Shown piece after piece: positions 44,114 to 56,735 of a stretch of 64,000 nucleotides of DNA. The notes beneath the pieces were generated by a model. The model ran no database searches. It had not been told where the DNA came from and saw nothing but the letters and a program-made list of their open reading frames with translations. This stretch comes from Phytopythium helicoides (Eukaryota; Oomycota; Peronosporomycetes; Pythiales; Pythiaceae), in contig JANFNE010000067.1 of assembly GCA_024867545.1 (NCBI GenBank), positions 124,001 to 188,000 of the forward strand, given 5' to 3'. A program made the position numbers and the translations under genes. Position 1 is the stretch's first letter. Each line of letters begins with the position of its first letter.

Positions 44114-44766
44114 TATTCGGATGGAGCCAAGCCCTTGACACCCATCCGCGATTTGAAGTTGCCTTTTTGTGTACACCACACAATTTGTCAGTTGCGAGGG
44201 TTCCAAAATTCAGTAGATTTTTTGGGGTTCTTCAAAGATCCTCATAATAGAGCGCTACCATACAAACTGTAAGTGTTTCCAAAAATCCAAAAACCACCTC
44301 AACAGAGCGCCCCCTACCCGCCGCAAGCCGCTTGTTCCGGCGCGACCATACAACGCGCAAGTGAATCGACCCGCCTCTTCAAAAGTTCAGCGTGACGATC
44401 CTCACATACAAAATCCAAGTCAATTGCATACAGGTACAGGGGGGGGGAGGGCTAGGCGACCGCATCCACCTCGACTACCCGGTAGCCACGCTTCCTCGCC
44501 TGCAAAGCCTTGTGCCTTCATACGGAAAGTCCATCGCGTCGGCGGGGCGGTCGGTCGGTCGGCGCGTCGCCCGCTACGACGACGGGGGGCGGCTTATCCG
44601 CGACAGCAACAAGCGCCTTATCCGCCAGTGACGACCGCGGCGCTGGTAACGACCCCAAGCAGCCGAGCAGCGCGCGTTCGCCCGACTTTTGCGCCTTCTT
44701 ATCCGCGAGCAGCTAACGAGCAGCTACGAGCAGCTAGTTTCCCCACCAGGAGCCAACTCTCTCGAC
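44114..44766. other. Intergenic between DRC3 and GPCR-PIPK genes
   Basis: About 650 bases. Includes a G-run near 44440 and a GC-rich leader before the GPCR-PIPK start. No other gene supported. Confidence 0.45.
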
Positions 44767-47725
44767 ATGTACGACCGGGGGCTGCGGTACTCGCGCAAGA
44801 GCGACTCGCGGTCGTCCGAGACGGCGAGCGACCCGGACGTCAACATGCTGCAGGAGAGCCGCGTGGTGCCGCCGCAGGGCATGAACACGTGCCTGCAGTC
44901 GTCCACGCGCTGGTTCCAGCTCGCCATGTTCTTCGCGTTCGTCGTCGCGCTCGTGCTCGCCATGGCCAGCTCGTACGAAAACCTCTCGCCAGGACTCATC
45001 TGGGGCGCCGTGCTCTCCATCTTCTCCGTCTTCTTTGTCATCCTCAGCTACGCCAGCGTGCCCAGCTACAGACAGCACCCCAACCCGCTCGTCTTCTGGC
45101 GAACCATCGCAGACGCATTCTTCGTGCTACAGCTCATGGCGCAGCAGTTCGTGCGCTGCCTCTTCTACGACTGCGACGCGCTGTGCAGCTCCACCAACCT
45201 CCAGTGCGGATGCTCCACGCTCAGCGGCGCCGGCTCCGCGTGCGACGTCTTCGCCGGACTCTTCCAGTTCTCGCTCATCGCCTCCGAGTGCTGGTTCTTC
45301 TGTATGACGGCCAACCTGCTCATGAGTCTCACCAACCCCTTCACCGACTTCAAGCGCAACACCAGGCTCTTCCACCTCTTCTCCTGGGGCGTCGGGCTCT
45401 TCATGGGCCTCCTGCTGCTCAACACGGCCGACTGGGCCGGATACTCCGACCTCGGCGTCTGCTGGACCAATGCGCTCAAGAACCTCGCGCCAGACGACAT
45501 GGCGCAGTGCCCCGCAGGGCTACGACGTCATCGAGAACTTCTCCAGCGACTACAAGGCAGTCAACGCCAACATCATCAGCTGGGTCTTTTTCTATGTATG
45601 GATGGGGCTGTTCATCGTGTTTGGCATTGTCGTGTGGCTGTGGGCCTGGAAACGGCTGAGCGAGGGCATGCCGGAGACCTACGCTGTGCGTGTCCAGTCT
45701 ATCAACCGCGCGCGCTTCAACGTGTTCGCCGTCACCTTCTACTGGATTATTGTTGGCATTGTGTACATCAAGTTCCTCTCTCGTGACCGCTCTAAGAAGG
45801 ACTCGTCGGCGGAGCTGCTCAATTTTTTGCTTGCGGGAAAAGGTTACTTGGACCTCGTTATTTGGTTTGCGCTCAACGACTTCCACGTTTCACACTTTAC
45901 GCAGTGCCTGGGCGAGAACAGCGAGGAGGTTGATGTCGACCTGAACCCGCAGGTGAATGCGGCGCTGCGCCGCGAGGTGCTTTTCTACACGACGTCGGGT
46001 ATCATTCAGGCCGTGCAGGCTGCGGAGCGATTACCTGCATCGCAGCGAATTCAGCACCTTGCGCTGCTCCCACAGTCGAAAGGCAATGGGCCAGTCACGG
46101 CAGTACCACTCAACGCGTCGTCGGCGTACGCTGCATACCCTCGACAGAACTCCGAGGAGATTGGTGCTTTTGACGAGAACTTGCGCGTGAACAAGCACTC
46201 GGAGCGCACCAAGACGTTTCATGACTACGAACCGCACGCGTTCAAGAAGATTCGAGAGCGTTTTGGTGTCAACAACGAAAGCTACTTGCAGTCGTTGTCG
46301 GCTACGGCGAAGGAGCGGCTGAGTGAGGGTGCAAGTGGCGCGTTCATGTTCTTCTCGGCGGACGGGTCGCTTATCGTCAAAAGTACTAGCAAGGAGGAGT
46401 GCACTTTTCTGCGAAGTATCGCGCAAGAATACGCGGACTATCTGTGCTCGAACCCGAACTCGCTGCTCACGCGTTTTTACGGATGTCATTGCCTTGAGCT
46501 CTATGGGAAGCAGTTCTCGTTCATCGTCATGGCGAATCTTTTCGACACAGATCAGGTTATTCATTCGCGCTACGATATCAAGGGCTCATGGGTGAATCGC
46601 CATGGCGACTTGCCAAAGCGAGGAAAGAAGGTCACATGCCGGCACTGCAATCGCAAGTATGTTTACCAGAACTCGGCACCAGAGAATGCGCATTGTACAA
46701 TGCGTCTCGGAGGCCATGAGCCGAATGTCGTGCTCAAGGATTCAGACTTGACCCAGAAGCTCAAGCTCGATCGCGATGTCGCAATTGATCTGTACCGAAC
46801 CCTGTGCACTGATAGCGACCTACTCTGTTCATTCGGCATTATGGACTACTCACTACTGATGGGTATCCACGAAGTCGAGTATGTTGTCGACGAAGGCGAT
46901 GGTGATGCGGATGAAGACTCTGAAAGCAAGATTCCTGTTTCCCCAGCGCGGATTAAATCATCTGAGCCGACAAGCGGCATTCGTTCATCCGTGTATAACC
47001 CGTTCAACGAAAAGTCGATGATGGATCCTCGCGTTGGCACCACCACATTTTCCAAGTCTGGAGGGCCTCCGCCAGTGGCTCCTCCATCTTCGAAATCGCG
47101 TCACCACGCAAGTGTGTCTTCATCGAACGCCAACCCTGTTGCTGATGCTGGTCGAAACCGAAAGGTGTCTCGACTGAATGAAAGCGGATTCCGGCCCACT
47201 CGTGCCGAAAGCAACACCTCTATTTCGTCGTCTGGCCGTCGTCTACCGCGCTCTGGGATGCGTATGGCAAACACTGTTGTTGGCCCAGCGTACTATCACT
47301 TGGGAATCATTGACATTTTGCAGACGTGGACGATGAAGAAGCGCATGGAGCGCTTTTTCAAGATTGCTTTCAAGGGCGTTGACGGTGATGGACTTTCCGC
47401 TATCCCGCCCAAGCTGTACAAGAAGCGGTTCCAGTTGAAGATGGCCGATATTCTTGGCGTGGAGGAGCTTGTTGGCGTTGAGGGTCTCGACCTGTTCTCG
47501 CAGCAGAACTCGCACATGGATGTTGAGCCCGACCGCACATCTCGTGGCAACATTCAGTCGATCCGGTCCCTGCCGTCGTCAGAGCTTGTCGGCTTGTCAG
47601 CCATGGATTCACATTACGCAGATAGCCGCTCGTCGTCCAGCGTGCTGCGACAGCGCAGTCTTGATCACTCTCAGTCGGTTGGACAGGACACGGATGAGTA
47701 CTCTGGTATCGATTACCATTTATAA
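44767..47725 (+). CDS. GPCR-phosphatidylinositol phosphate kinase fusion (GPCR-PIPK/GK; one frame break)
   Basis: Oomycete and amoeba type bigram: an N-terminal seven-span GPCR-like domain coupled to a C-terminal PI4P 5-kinase. Start MYDRGLRYSRKS. Spans include FQLAMFFAFVVALVLAMA, GLIWGAVLSIFSVFFVIL, FFCMTANLLMSL, LFHLFSWGVGLFMGLLLL, FFYVWMGLFIVFGIVVWLW, FAVTFYWIIVGIVYIKF; the second loop is Cys-rich (CLFYDCDALCSS, CGCST). The kinase begins near 46200: DYEPHAFKKIRERFGV, GASGAFMFFSADGSLIVKS, YDIKGSWVNR (catalytic Lys region), LKDSDLTQKL, GIMDYSLLMGIH, IDILQTWTMKKRMERFFK. It should turn receptor signals into PI(4,5)P2 at a membrane. Near 45508-45512 a run of four C has one base too many (AQC then PQGYDVIENFSSD); removing it restores the frame. 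About 985 aa. Confidence 0.92.
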
Positions 47726-47807
47726 TTCGCGCGGTAAGTATGACCGCAGCGCTCATTTAGCGAGAGTTTTGTTGTTTTCCGAAATGCAGAGTATGTTTTG
47801 CTATCTA

Positions 47808-50351
47808 TCATTTGCTGTAGTTCCCACACCCGAGCCAGGCTTCTTCTTCAATATTACATGGCAGTCCAGCGCCGCGCTCAATCTGCAGCCGACGGATTTT
47901 GATCTTGTTTGGATCTATTGTGCATCCAATTACTTGCATCCGACTGTTGTAGCAGATTCCTGTTTCGTTGTCAACTTTGCACTGTCGGTAGAGAACTCCC
48001 CCACAGATGTCTGCACGTTCACGGTTGGGAAAGTCGGAGGCAAAGTCGATCTTGGATGGTTGACATACAGAGTAATTGAACTGCTTGATAATCTCCAAAG
48101 TTGTGTTTGGTGCTTCTTGAGCCTCACAATGAATGCATTTGGCTACAGGTATCGAGGCACTTGGAATTCCGGAGCAGAATGGATGTGTGAGATTGCAAGC
48201 CGTGTCGAGAAATCCATTGCAGCACACGAAGCTTGGACGATACAAGGCAAAGTGAACGAGGCTCGAAGCAATAGGAGAAAGCTCTGGGAGGGTTCGAAGG
48301 ACTGGTAAATACGTCAGCTCAACTCGCTCCAGCTGATGCATGTGTAGAAAACTTGGCACTTCGGTAATCATAAACAACCGAGCGAGAAAGAGGCTTCTCA
48401 GGTTAGGTAACCCATTAAACTCTGGCAGCCGCTTCAGTTGCATATGGACACCAATCTGGAGGAACATCAACGATGGAAAATTGCTGAACATGTCATCTGG
48501 AAGCTCAAGCAACGTCGGACCTCCATAACGACCATCGATGTGACTGATGGCACCAGGAACACAGTTGGCAATGAATTTTATGTCGTTACCCATCAGCTCC
48601 ACCGTACAAGCACGTACATATATTGAAGCCGCGTGAAGGATGTGAGCCACGACGGAATCGTGTGCGTGCCAGTGTAGACTAGCGACCTGAATGGACTACG
48701 AGTTAGCAGAGTGTTGTTGTAGGCCCAAAGACTCCCTCTACAATCTAAACGAGCACTTACAAAAGCTCAAGACCCGTGCACGCGCGAAGTTCCTCTGGCA
48801 ACTCCGGGAGATTTCGATTAATTAGCTGCAGTGTCGTCAGTGTCCCCAATACTGCCAACTCGCGCACAGTATCAGTCACGTTTGGCGGATCTAGCCATTC
48901 GTCATACGTTCTTGCAGCGGATGAAGCGTCGATTAACGTCAAGCACGGACAGGAGCCGTTTGTGTCAACCCAGTACGCATGTGTTACACATTCTATGTAC
49001 CCTCCACACGCGTTGCGAGAGTTGAAGATGCTGAGCGTAACGTATACAACAACAAGACTCGATGCGACTACGAACAGTAGCGATGCGGCTTTGGGAACGT
49101 TGCGTTGATTGTCAGTGATTGTAGTGATGTGGGATCGCCTGCATGAGCGCTGATATAGGAGCTCTTCGATCATACGATTGAAGCGGTAGCTGAAAAAGAG
49201 GTTCATTCCGAGTCTGATAAATATGTCCGATGATGATCGGATGCGGAGCGCGTCAAAACTCTGGCGGAATTTTGCAATGGTGTACGGGTTGGTAGACATT
49301 CGAGCTCGGCGCTCGAAGCTTCCTTCTGGGAGCACATCATTGTAGATGTGGAACGACTCGTAGTCGATATCACAGGTTGCATACGTGTAAAGTAGCACTA
49401 CCATAGGTAGAGCGATGGTACTAATGAGGTCGAATGCGCTGTCGATAATGATTTCTTCTAGAGCAGTGTGTCGCTGTGAGTAGAATATGGCGGCAAATAT
49501 TGATGAGTGCGCCACAAGAAACACCGAATATCCAATCACAATAGAAAAATCAGCTCCATTGTTGAGTAGTTGGACAAGCGTGAGAGCTTGCATGATCAGA
49601 TCTGAAATCTTCAAACACAAATTCTGAATGAAAAGAGTGAGAGTCGGATTACCCTGTGAAATGTCAAACCGGGTAAGCTACGCACCCAGAACTTGCGATA
49701 GCGACCTCGAAATCCTGTGACCTCTCTCCAGTATTGGAGTGCAATTGAAATCATTTGAAAGCGTGGAGCTAGCTTGTCAACTTGCCGCTCAATCCGCTGA
49801 AGCCACGGTTGACTCCCGCCGTGGCGATGGAATAAAAGCTTGTTCAAAGCAAGAACATACCCGACAATCACCACGACAAAGCACGCGACGACGAAAGTCT
49901 TCATTTCAGTCGATTGGTCGGTCAACATCCAAAAACGACCATCGTCAAACTCCTCTGTATCCATGAGATAATTAGCTGTAGCATTGGGTTCAAGTGTAAG
50001 CACGATGAGCCACACAGTCCAGCATATGCAAATAAGGTCGAGGATGATGGCTGGAACTATGACTAGGCCAAACGCTTCAAAAAATGTAGGTAGTATTCGT
50101 TTTCTGCCCTTGCTCCAGGATGGTGACGAAGACAAACCACGCGCCAGTTTACGACGTGCTGGGGCACTGGTTTGCCTAAGGGCTGATGCTGGCGTGACAC
50201 AACTGATTGATTTGAAGCATATGAGCTTCGTGGTATGCAAGTTGATGGAAGCAGGTCCATCTGGTGCAATCCGTATTGTCTGGGCTGCCGCCTTCATTGT
50301 CAGCGGCAACTGTCTGGGTGGAGACTTAAGCTCTGTTCGCCCTAAATTCAT
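47808..50351 (-). CDS. WLGC-family polytopic LRR membrane protein, copy 6 (intact, intron 2 absent)
   Basis: Exons: 50351-49686, 49623-48761, 48686-48618, 48543-47808; 777 aa. Exon 2 reads straight through the site where copies 1-5 have an intron (IIIDSAFDLISTI). Exon 1 has two spans flanking PNATANYLM and EFDDGRFWML; exon 2 holds spans IVIGYSVFLVAHSSIFAAIF, LISTIALPMVVLLYTYA and AASLLFVVASSLVVVYVTL, then GYIECVTHAYWV and CPCLTLIDA. LRRs follow (IPSWLTSFTRLQYI, LPEFNGLPNLRSLFL), FVCCNGFLDTACNL, GVLYRQC and EAWLGCGNYSK at the end. Closest to copy 7. Convergent with GPCR-PIPK, about 80 bases apart. Confidence 0.88.
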
Positions 50352-50612
50352 GCAATACTAAAATAGCACTATTCATACGTTTTATCAAGTACAATGCTTG
50401 CACTATCTCGAAGACAGGTTTTATCGCTAAATACTGCCTTTGAATACTGCAATACGCTCTCTCTGTTCGTGACGGATCTTGATATAGCTCGAGAATAGCA
50501 TTTTGAAAGAACTCTCTGGGTCGATGAGCTCCAATTGGCGAAGTGCAACGAGAATTCATAATGGTCAGTGAACCGACTACTAAATAACACCTAAAATGAT
50601 TGTATACACCAC

Positions 50613-53071
50613 TCATTGGCATCCAAGCCATTGCTCTACAACTGGGTCACATGGTCGACCAACTTTTCTTGCAATTTGAAGCTTCCGCATATTAATTTTG
50701 TTGGCCTCCGTTGTACAACTTAACACCTGCATCCGACCATTGTAGCACATTCCAGTCGCGTTGTTCTTGCCCACACATTCACGATATAAAATCCCACCGC
50801 AAATGTCACTGCGATCTCTTGAGAGAAAATCTGCCGCATAGTCGGGTGTATTTGGTTGGCAAACTCCTGTCGAAAACTTCTCAAAGTTTGCCAAAGTCGC
50901 CGTCGTTGCAAGCTGTGGAGAATGAGGGTCAAGGCATTTCGCCGCAGAGACGTCAATGAATGGTACTGCTTGGCAGAATGGATCTGTTAAATTGCAGGCT
51001 CCTCGAAAACCATTGCAGCATAGCTGTGTCGGCCTGTGGATGCTGAGTGCAACCAAGTTTTGCAGTGGAGCCATATCCGGCACTGATTGCAATACCGGGA
51101 CATATCCCAGTTCAATACGTTCCAGTTTCTTCACATGAACAAGCGATGGCATTTGCCGGAGAGAAAACAGTCGAACAAGAACAAGAGTGCGAAGGTTGGG
51201 CACTCCTTCCAAAGGTGGAATTTCCTTCAACTCAAAGTGAATACCAATTTGGAGATACAAGAGCGACGGCATATTCTTGAACAGGTCGGACGGGATACTT
51301 AACAGATTGCGCTCGCCGAGCTTGCCGTCAATTTGACTGCCCAACCAATTTTACCCGAGTTTAGAAATCCATTTGTTCACGCTTTTGCATAGATATGTAT
51401 ACGTACAAATACTCGAGGTACTTGAAATCTTGGATCCAGGATGGAATTGAGTGGGTGCCAGAATACATCAAAAATCTGGAAATATCGTAATATCATGAGT
51501 TACTCAAATGCATATCTTCAAGCATGGATGGAATACACTTACAGTTGCTGGAGGCTCTCACATATTTGAAGCTCCTCGGGAATTTGGAGCATGCGCCGGT
51601 TGATAAGTTGGAGATTTCGTAAATGCCCAGAACGAGCAAGAGTGCGAACAGTGAGAGTGGCATCAATTGGACTGAGCCATTCATCAAAGGTCTTTGGCTC
51701 ACGATCAACATCAATAAGTATCTGGCAAGGGCAAAGATCCTCTTGTTGGTGCCAGCGATACGTAAACGCGATACATTGAGGGTATGCGTTACAGACAGCA
51801 GTTGACGATGCAACTGCACCGTAGGTGTAGTACACTACAATTCCACTGAACGCAAGGAAGAGGGTTGCAACGCTGCGATGAACCGGCCGATACTGAGTTA
51901 CCACCAGCTCTGTAGATTTGATTCTTAAACCTTGTGAGCGAGCGAGCTCTTCGAGCACACGCTTGAAGCGGTAGCAAAACGTGATATTGATACCAATTCG
52001 CACAAACACGTCAATCCAGGTGCGAAATTGGAGAGCGTCAAAGCTAGACCGAAACAGTGCAATCTCGCTTGGGTCGGCGACCATGCGTGCTCGTCGTTCA
52101 AAGCTACCAGGAGAGAGCACATCGAGATAAACTTGGTACGATCCTCGGTCAAAATCGAAATTGCTGCAGGCATATACGAGCAGACATATCGGAAATATGA
52201 CGGCGCTGAAGAGATCAAAGACAGAGTCTATGATGATTTCCGTCAATGCTGAGTGACTTGTCCACAATAAGGATACTGCGTAAAATGCTGAATTGAAGGC
52301 GAGGAAAGAAGTGAAGCCATACAAGAGCGTCAATGGTGCAGCTCCCATGAGCATATCTCTCACCATTAGGCTTTGCATGAACAGGTCGAACACTTTCAGA
52401 TACATATTCTGAAGTAGCGTTAGTGGTCAATCTGTGAACAACTTCGTGCGCAAATAACTTACCCAATGTTTGCGATAGACACCACGATACCCAGTCACAT
52501 CTCTCCATACTTGAGAAAGTTTGGTAATCACGTATTTTCCGAACGGCGCTTTCAGTAGTGTTGTATTTAGCATGCACTCCAGGCTACGTGTCACTGCTGG
52601 AAGAAGATGAGGCTGATTCGATCTCCAGCGGGTCATCTTCAAGATCACATACAAGTATCCTGCTGCTACTGTGACGAGTCCAATGACACCTGCAGTCCGA
52701 ACTGGAGTATTATTGTCCGGTATGAGCCAGAATCGTCCATCATCCCAGTTCCATGACTGCATTAGAAAGTTGGCGACCTCGTTCGGCGCGAGCACCATGA
52801 ACACCACCCACACTGTCCAAAGCAGACTTATCACCGCCGCCAGCATAATCGGAAAGCCCAGCTTGCCGTACGTCTGCCGAAAGCTTAGCTTCTTAGCAAG
52901 AATGCTCGGATTTGGTGGTGCATGCCGCCTTTTTCGTATCGATACCGGACGGTGACTCGAGCCACTCGCACCCGGTGCAACCTTGGTCCTTCGAGGCTGC
53001 ACCAGCGACACCATTACGCACTTTCCGCTAGGCGGAGAGATAGCCACCTTTGTCTGTCGAGGTTGCCTCAT
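50613..53071 (-). CDS. WLGC-family polytopic LRR membrane protein, copy 7 (intact, intron 2 absent)
   Basis: Exons: 53071-52463, 52408-51543, 51475-51407, 51336-50613; phases agree, 755 aa. As in copy 6, the second family intron is missing (IIIDSVFDLFSAV is continuous). Spans: GFPIMLAAVISLLWTVWVVFMVL, AGVIGLVTVAAGYLYVILK, FTSFLAFNSAFYAVSLLW, FSAVIFPICLLVYAC and ATLFLAFSGIVVYYTYGAV. Exon 1 has PNEVANFLM and NWDDGRFWLI; the ectodomain has YPQCIAFTYRW, CPCQILIDVD, LRRs, LCCNGFRGACNL, GILYREC and a terminal EQWLGC. The N-terminus is Arg/Lys/Pro-rich, with two similar QPRRTKV-like repeats. Stands head-to-tail with copy 6. Confidence 0.88.
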
Positions 53072-53630
53072 GTTGAATGGTCAAGTAGAGATAAAGTAGT
53101 TATCCAAGCGAGACGCAAATAGGCCAGAGTATATGCACGGAGGGAGGTTACACAAGTTGAAGTTGTCGGAGTGATGGCTCCTTTCCTTGTTTACTGGATT
53201 TATCCAGAATGGTTTGACTGTTCCCGTTCAGCTTTTCGTGGTCCGTCCGCGGATTGATCAGGAAATGCTGCTAGCGTGGAGCTAAAAGTGGCGACGGCTT
53301 TCCCAACTGAGTTTACCACACCGCGTCCAATCTAAATTGCTTAGATTTCACGCCGCGACAGTAGTTGATTTGAACAGTTCGAAGATTTGAACGGAACCAC
53401 TTGCTCAAGGTGGGCAGACAAAAGGCGGGATCCTTTCACATCAGTGATTTCATTGATTGCAACTCGCTGTAACTTGCAAACTCTCGAGCTTGGCGGTGCA
53501 GCTAAACACGCGAAGCAACCAACCCACCACAACAAAGTACGAGAATCCACAACTCCTCTGTGCATAGAAAAGACTGGGTGTGTATCATGTTGGGTTCATA
53601 GCTCGTCGCCACTTTCCGACGTTCGCCGCC
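53072..53630. other. Intergenic between WLGC copy 7 and the first LRR-TKL gene
   Basis: About 560 bases, divergent promoters. A missed 5' exon of the TKL gene (signal peptide) could lie in the last 200 bases, but none was convincing. Confidence 0.4.
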
Positions 53631-56492
53631 ATGGCGGTGACCATGCTCGACACCTCGGGCTACACCGCCGACTTCTCGACGCTCTCGTACGATGGCGAGT
53701 GCCCCGAGGTGCCCACGCTGGTGTCCAACTGCAGCGGCTCGGAGTGGTGCGTCGTGGGCGTGGGGGGCAGCGGCGCGTGCTCGAGCAACGGGACCGCGGA
53801 CGGCACACACTGCACGTGGTCGCGCCACGGGATCTTCGACGTGGGGGATTTTCCATTAGACTGCGAGACGGTGTACGATGAGAAATTTTGTTGTTTTTTT
53901 CTGTTGTGAGGGAATGGAAGGTGGTAAAGGTCAGGTCAGGATGCTCAATGAGGGGTGGTCTGCATGACGCAGGGACTTGTCATACAACAACATCTCGAAA
54001 CTGCATGTGAGGGACCTCGAGACCTTGGAGACTTCAGACGGGATCAAGCTGTAAGAGATGAGGACGATAGTCTCCAGGTGATGGGGTGTGAACTCATCGT
54101 TTCCATGTGTGAGCCGTACAGGGACCTCTCATACAACAATTTGACGACGCTCGAAGGCTTCAAGATCCCGCAATCCATTCATCGCCTGTGCGCAGCACTC
54201 GGAGAGTACGCATTTTCGCGTCAATAACTCACGCACCAATGATTTCTTTCCGCCAGAAATCTGAGCAACAATTTTCTCGAGTCAGTGGAGTTCGACCCGG
54301 ATGATTTGTCGCCCTACACTCTGTGAGTCGCGAATACACAGCTCCAATCGAATCACAACGACTGAACTGCTTTGAATGTGTGGCATTCAACAGGGACATC
54401 AGTAACAACCCGGTCACATCCATCTCGACGAGTAACAGTTCCATCATTTACCTCTACGCTACTGACGTGCAAGTCTCCGACATGGCCAATGTATCGATCT
54501 CCTCGTCGACAATCTACCTGTAAGTATTTTTGCCACTTATATTCTGTTATTCTCGAGCACAATGCTCCTTAACAAATGAATTTACCGCTCATGGCACGCA
54601 GATTTTGCTCGATCAACGTACTCACCGAGTTCAAAAACTTTGTCCCAGCGGCGTCAACTGCGCTCAGCTACCTGTACTCCCGAAATCTTGACATGTTTAG
54701 GTTACAGGTCATTGCTAACTTTTTGATTGACTTGGCAGGGATATGAGCAATGGGACAATCGAGAAGGTCCATCGCACAAACTTCACCGAAGCAAGTTATC
54801 TCACAACTCTGTGCGTGTATCTTGAGATTTAACTTTTTCGCTCTTTCGTCGATCTAATGCTTTGAACTCGTGTTTGTGAAGGAACTTCGCTTGGAATCCA
54901 GTGTCGATTGTTGAAGGCGTTCTGTTCGCCAAAAACTTGAAAAACCTGTGAGTTGTACCGACTTGTGTATTTTTATCCCATCCTTAGTTAACAAGTCTGG
55001 CGAATGCATCGAAACTAGATGGTTCAACGGCAGCAACATCACCTCGTTCATTGTGCAAAAGTCCGACCTGGAAATCTTGAACAGTTTAGAGTCTTTCGAG
55101 GCTCAGAGCTTGCAGCAAACGAACTGTTCTGGAGAAATATCCTCCGTCACAATTGGTGGTGTCGACCGGCAGTTTTGTGCAGTGGATGGTATGAGTCATT
55201 TGTATATGTGCAATTCGAAAACAATGAGGCCTAACTTGTATTTGTTTAACACAGATGTCCAATTCATCAAAACGTACTACCCAGAGAGCGCTGATGACCT
55301 AGCACCTTCCAACCGATGGCTTGTTCCTGTAGCGGTCGCAATCCTCGGTTTTGGAGTGACTTTTGTCATCTTACTTGCGACGTATGTCTATCGCCAACGA
55401 AAACAACGTGCTATCGACGCGAACGCTACCCGGTCTGCCGGGGGACAAACTGGTGGCTCTGTTGGCTCTCACCAGTCAATTCTAGATGGCATTCGGGAGG
55501 ACAAGGATCTCGCAGCTTATCGAGTATCTCAGGATGAAGTGACACTTTCGCGCGTACTGGCCAAAGGTGGCTTTGGTGTTGTTTGGATTGCCACATTCCG
55601 CGGCACGGAAGTCATCGTTGTCAAGCAGCTTTTACCTGAGAAGGCGAAAAATGCGCGAGTGGTGGCAAATTTCGTCGAAGAGATTCGGCTATGTGCGCGA
55701 CTCACCCACCCCAAGATTGTGCGGTTCCTCGGTATATCGTGGGCAACTTTGGCGGATCTTTCCATTCTACTCGAGTACATGCCAAATGGCGATTTGTCTC
55801 GCCATCTGCGCAAGTCCATGGACCCTAAGAGTAGTCGCAAGAAGGGAACTCCTGTTGCTTCTGCTGAGGATGTGTACTCGTGGACATCCAACAATGGAAT
55901 CGTACCCGGCCGGACAAAGCTTCAGTTAGCTCTTGACGTGGCAGAAGCTCTCGTGTACCTCCACAGTTTCGACAAGCCTATCATTCACCGCGATCTGAAA
56001 GCTCAAAATGTTTTGTTGAGCTCGACATGGGAGGCCAAGCTGACCGATTTTGGCGTCAGCCGCGAGGTGGATGAAGCGATGACGGCTGAAGTTGGCACCG
56101 TGGCGTGGATCGCTCCCGAGATTCTCAAGGGCGATAGTTACTCGCAGCAAGCCGACATTTACTCTTTCGGCGTGCTTCTTTCCGAGATGGACACGCACGA
56201 CAAGCCATACGCGGGCGGCATCCCTGGGTCGGACGGACAGGCAGGTCAGGAACCATCGAACGCTCGGATCGCGCTCGCCGTCATTGAAAAACGTCTGCAA
56301 CCATCCTTCCGGAGCGATTGTCCTCCAGAAATCCTGGCTCTCGCTCGGAAGTGCCTCAGCTACGAAGCCGGCAGTCGCCCGACCGCCGAAGAGCTAGTCC
56401 GCGAGCTGGTCGACTCAGCTCGTCCGTCCCAAGTTTCTAGCCACAGCTCCAGCGAGTCGGCCGAGTCCAACGGATCCTACGTCGTCATCTAG
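53631..56492 (+). CDS. LRR receptor-like TKL protein kinase, catalytic motifs complete
   Basis: Membrane receptor kinase with an extracellular Cys domain (YDGECPEVPTLVSNC, HCTWSRHG), a chain of small LRR exons (for example 53973-54050 DLSYNNISKLHV, 54122-54187 DLSYNNLTTLEGF, then NLSNNFLESVEF, DISNNPVTSI), a juxtamembrane Cys segment, span WLVPVAVAILGFGVTFVILLATYV and an intracellular kinase ending at 56492. Kinase motifs: glycine loop LAKGGFGVVW, VVKQL (ATP Lys), HRDLKAQN, DFGVSRE, GTVAWIAPE. Introns sit at the same phase between LRR exons; one stop-free intron precedes DVQFIKTYYPE (starting GTATGA near 55190). The final exon runs from about 55256. The start at 53631 lacks a signal peptide, so an upstream exon is probable. 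Substrate unknown. Confidence 0.85.
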
Positions 56493-56735
56493 TGTAGTTG
56501 AAGTGGTCGATGCATATCCGTTTCGTGCATGCATCAAGTCGTGTTGAATCCATGCCGTGTTGAACCCATGCGTTGAACCAAGGATATCACAATGGGTTCA
56601 CTGCCCAAATCAGAACCCAAGTCGCTGCTAGTTTGGGTAATTATCGAGACAAGTTTGGGTTCCATATGGTGTCAAAAGATTCAGTTGACAACATGCGGTG
56701 GCTGCGCTCAAACGCCGACGCGGTCGTCGGCCTCG

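Noticed and set aside
43358..44206. Minus-strand open frame opposite DRC3
   Set aside because: Shadow of the coiled-coil coding strand; no domain.
44361..45659. Plus-strand Arg/Leu/His-rich frame over the GPCR part
   Set aside because: Out-of-frame reading of GC-rich coding sequence; the GPCR-PIPK frame has spans and kinase motifs.
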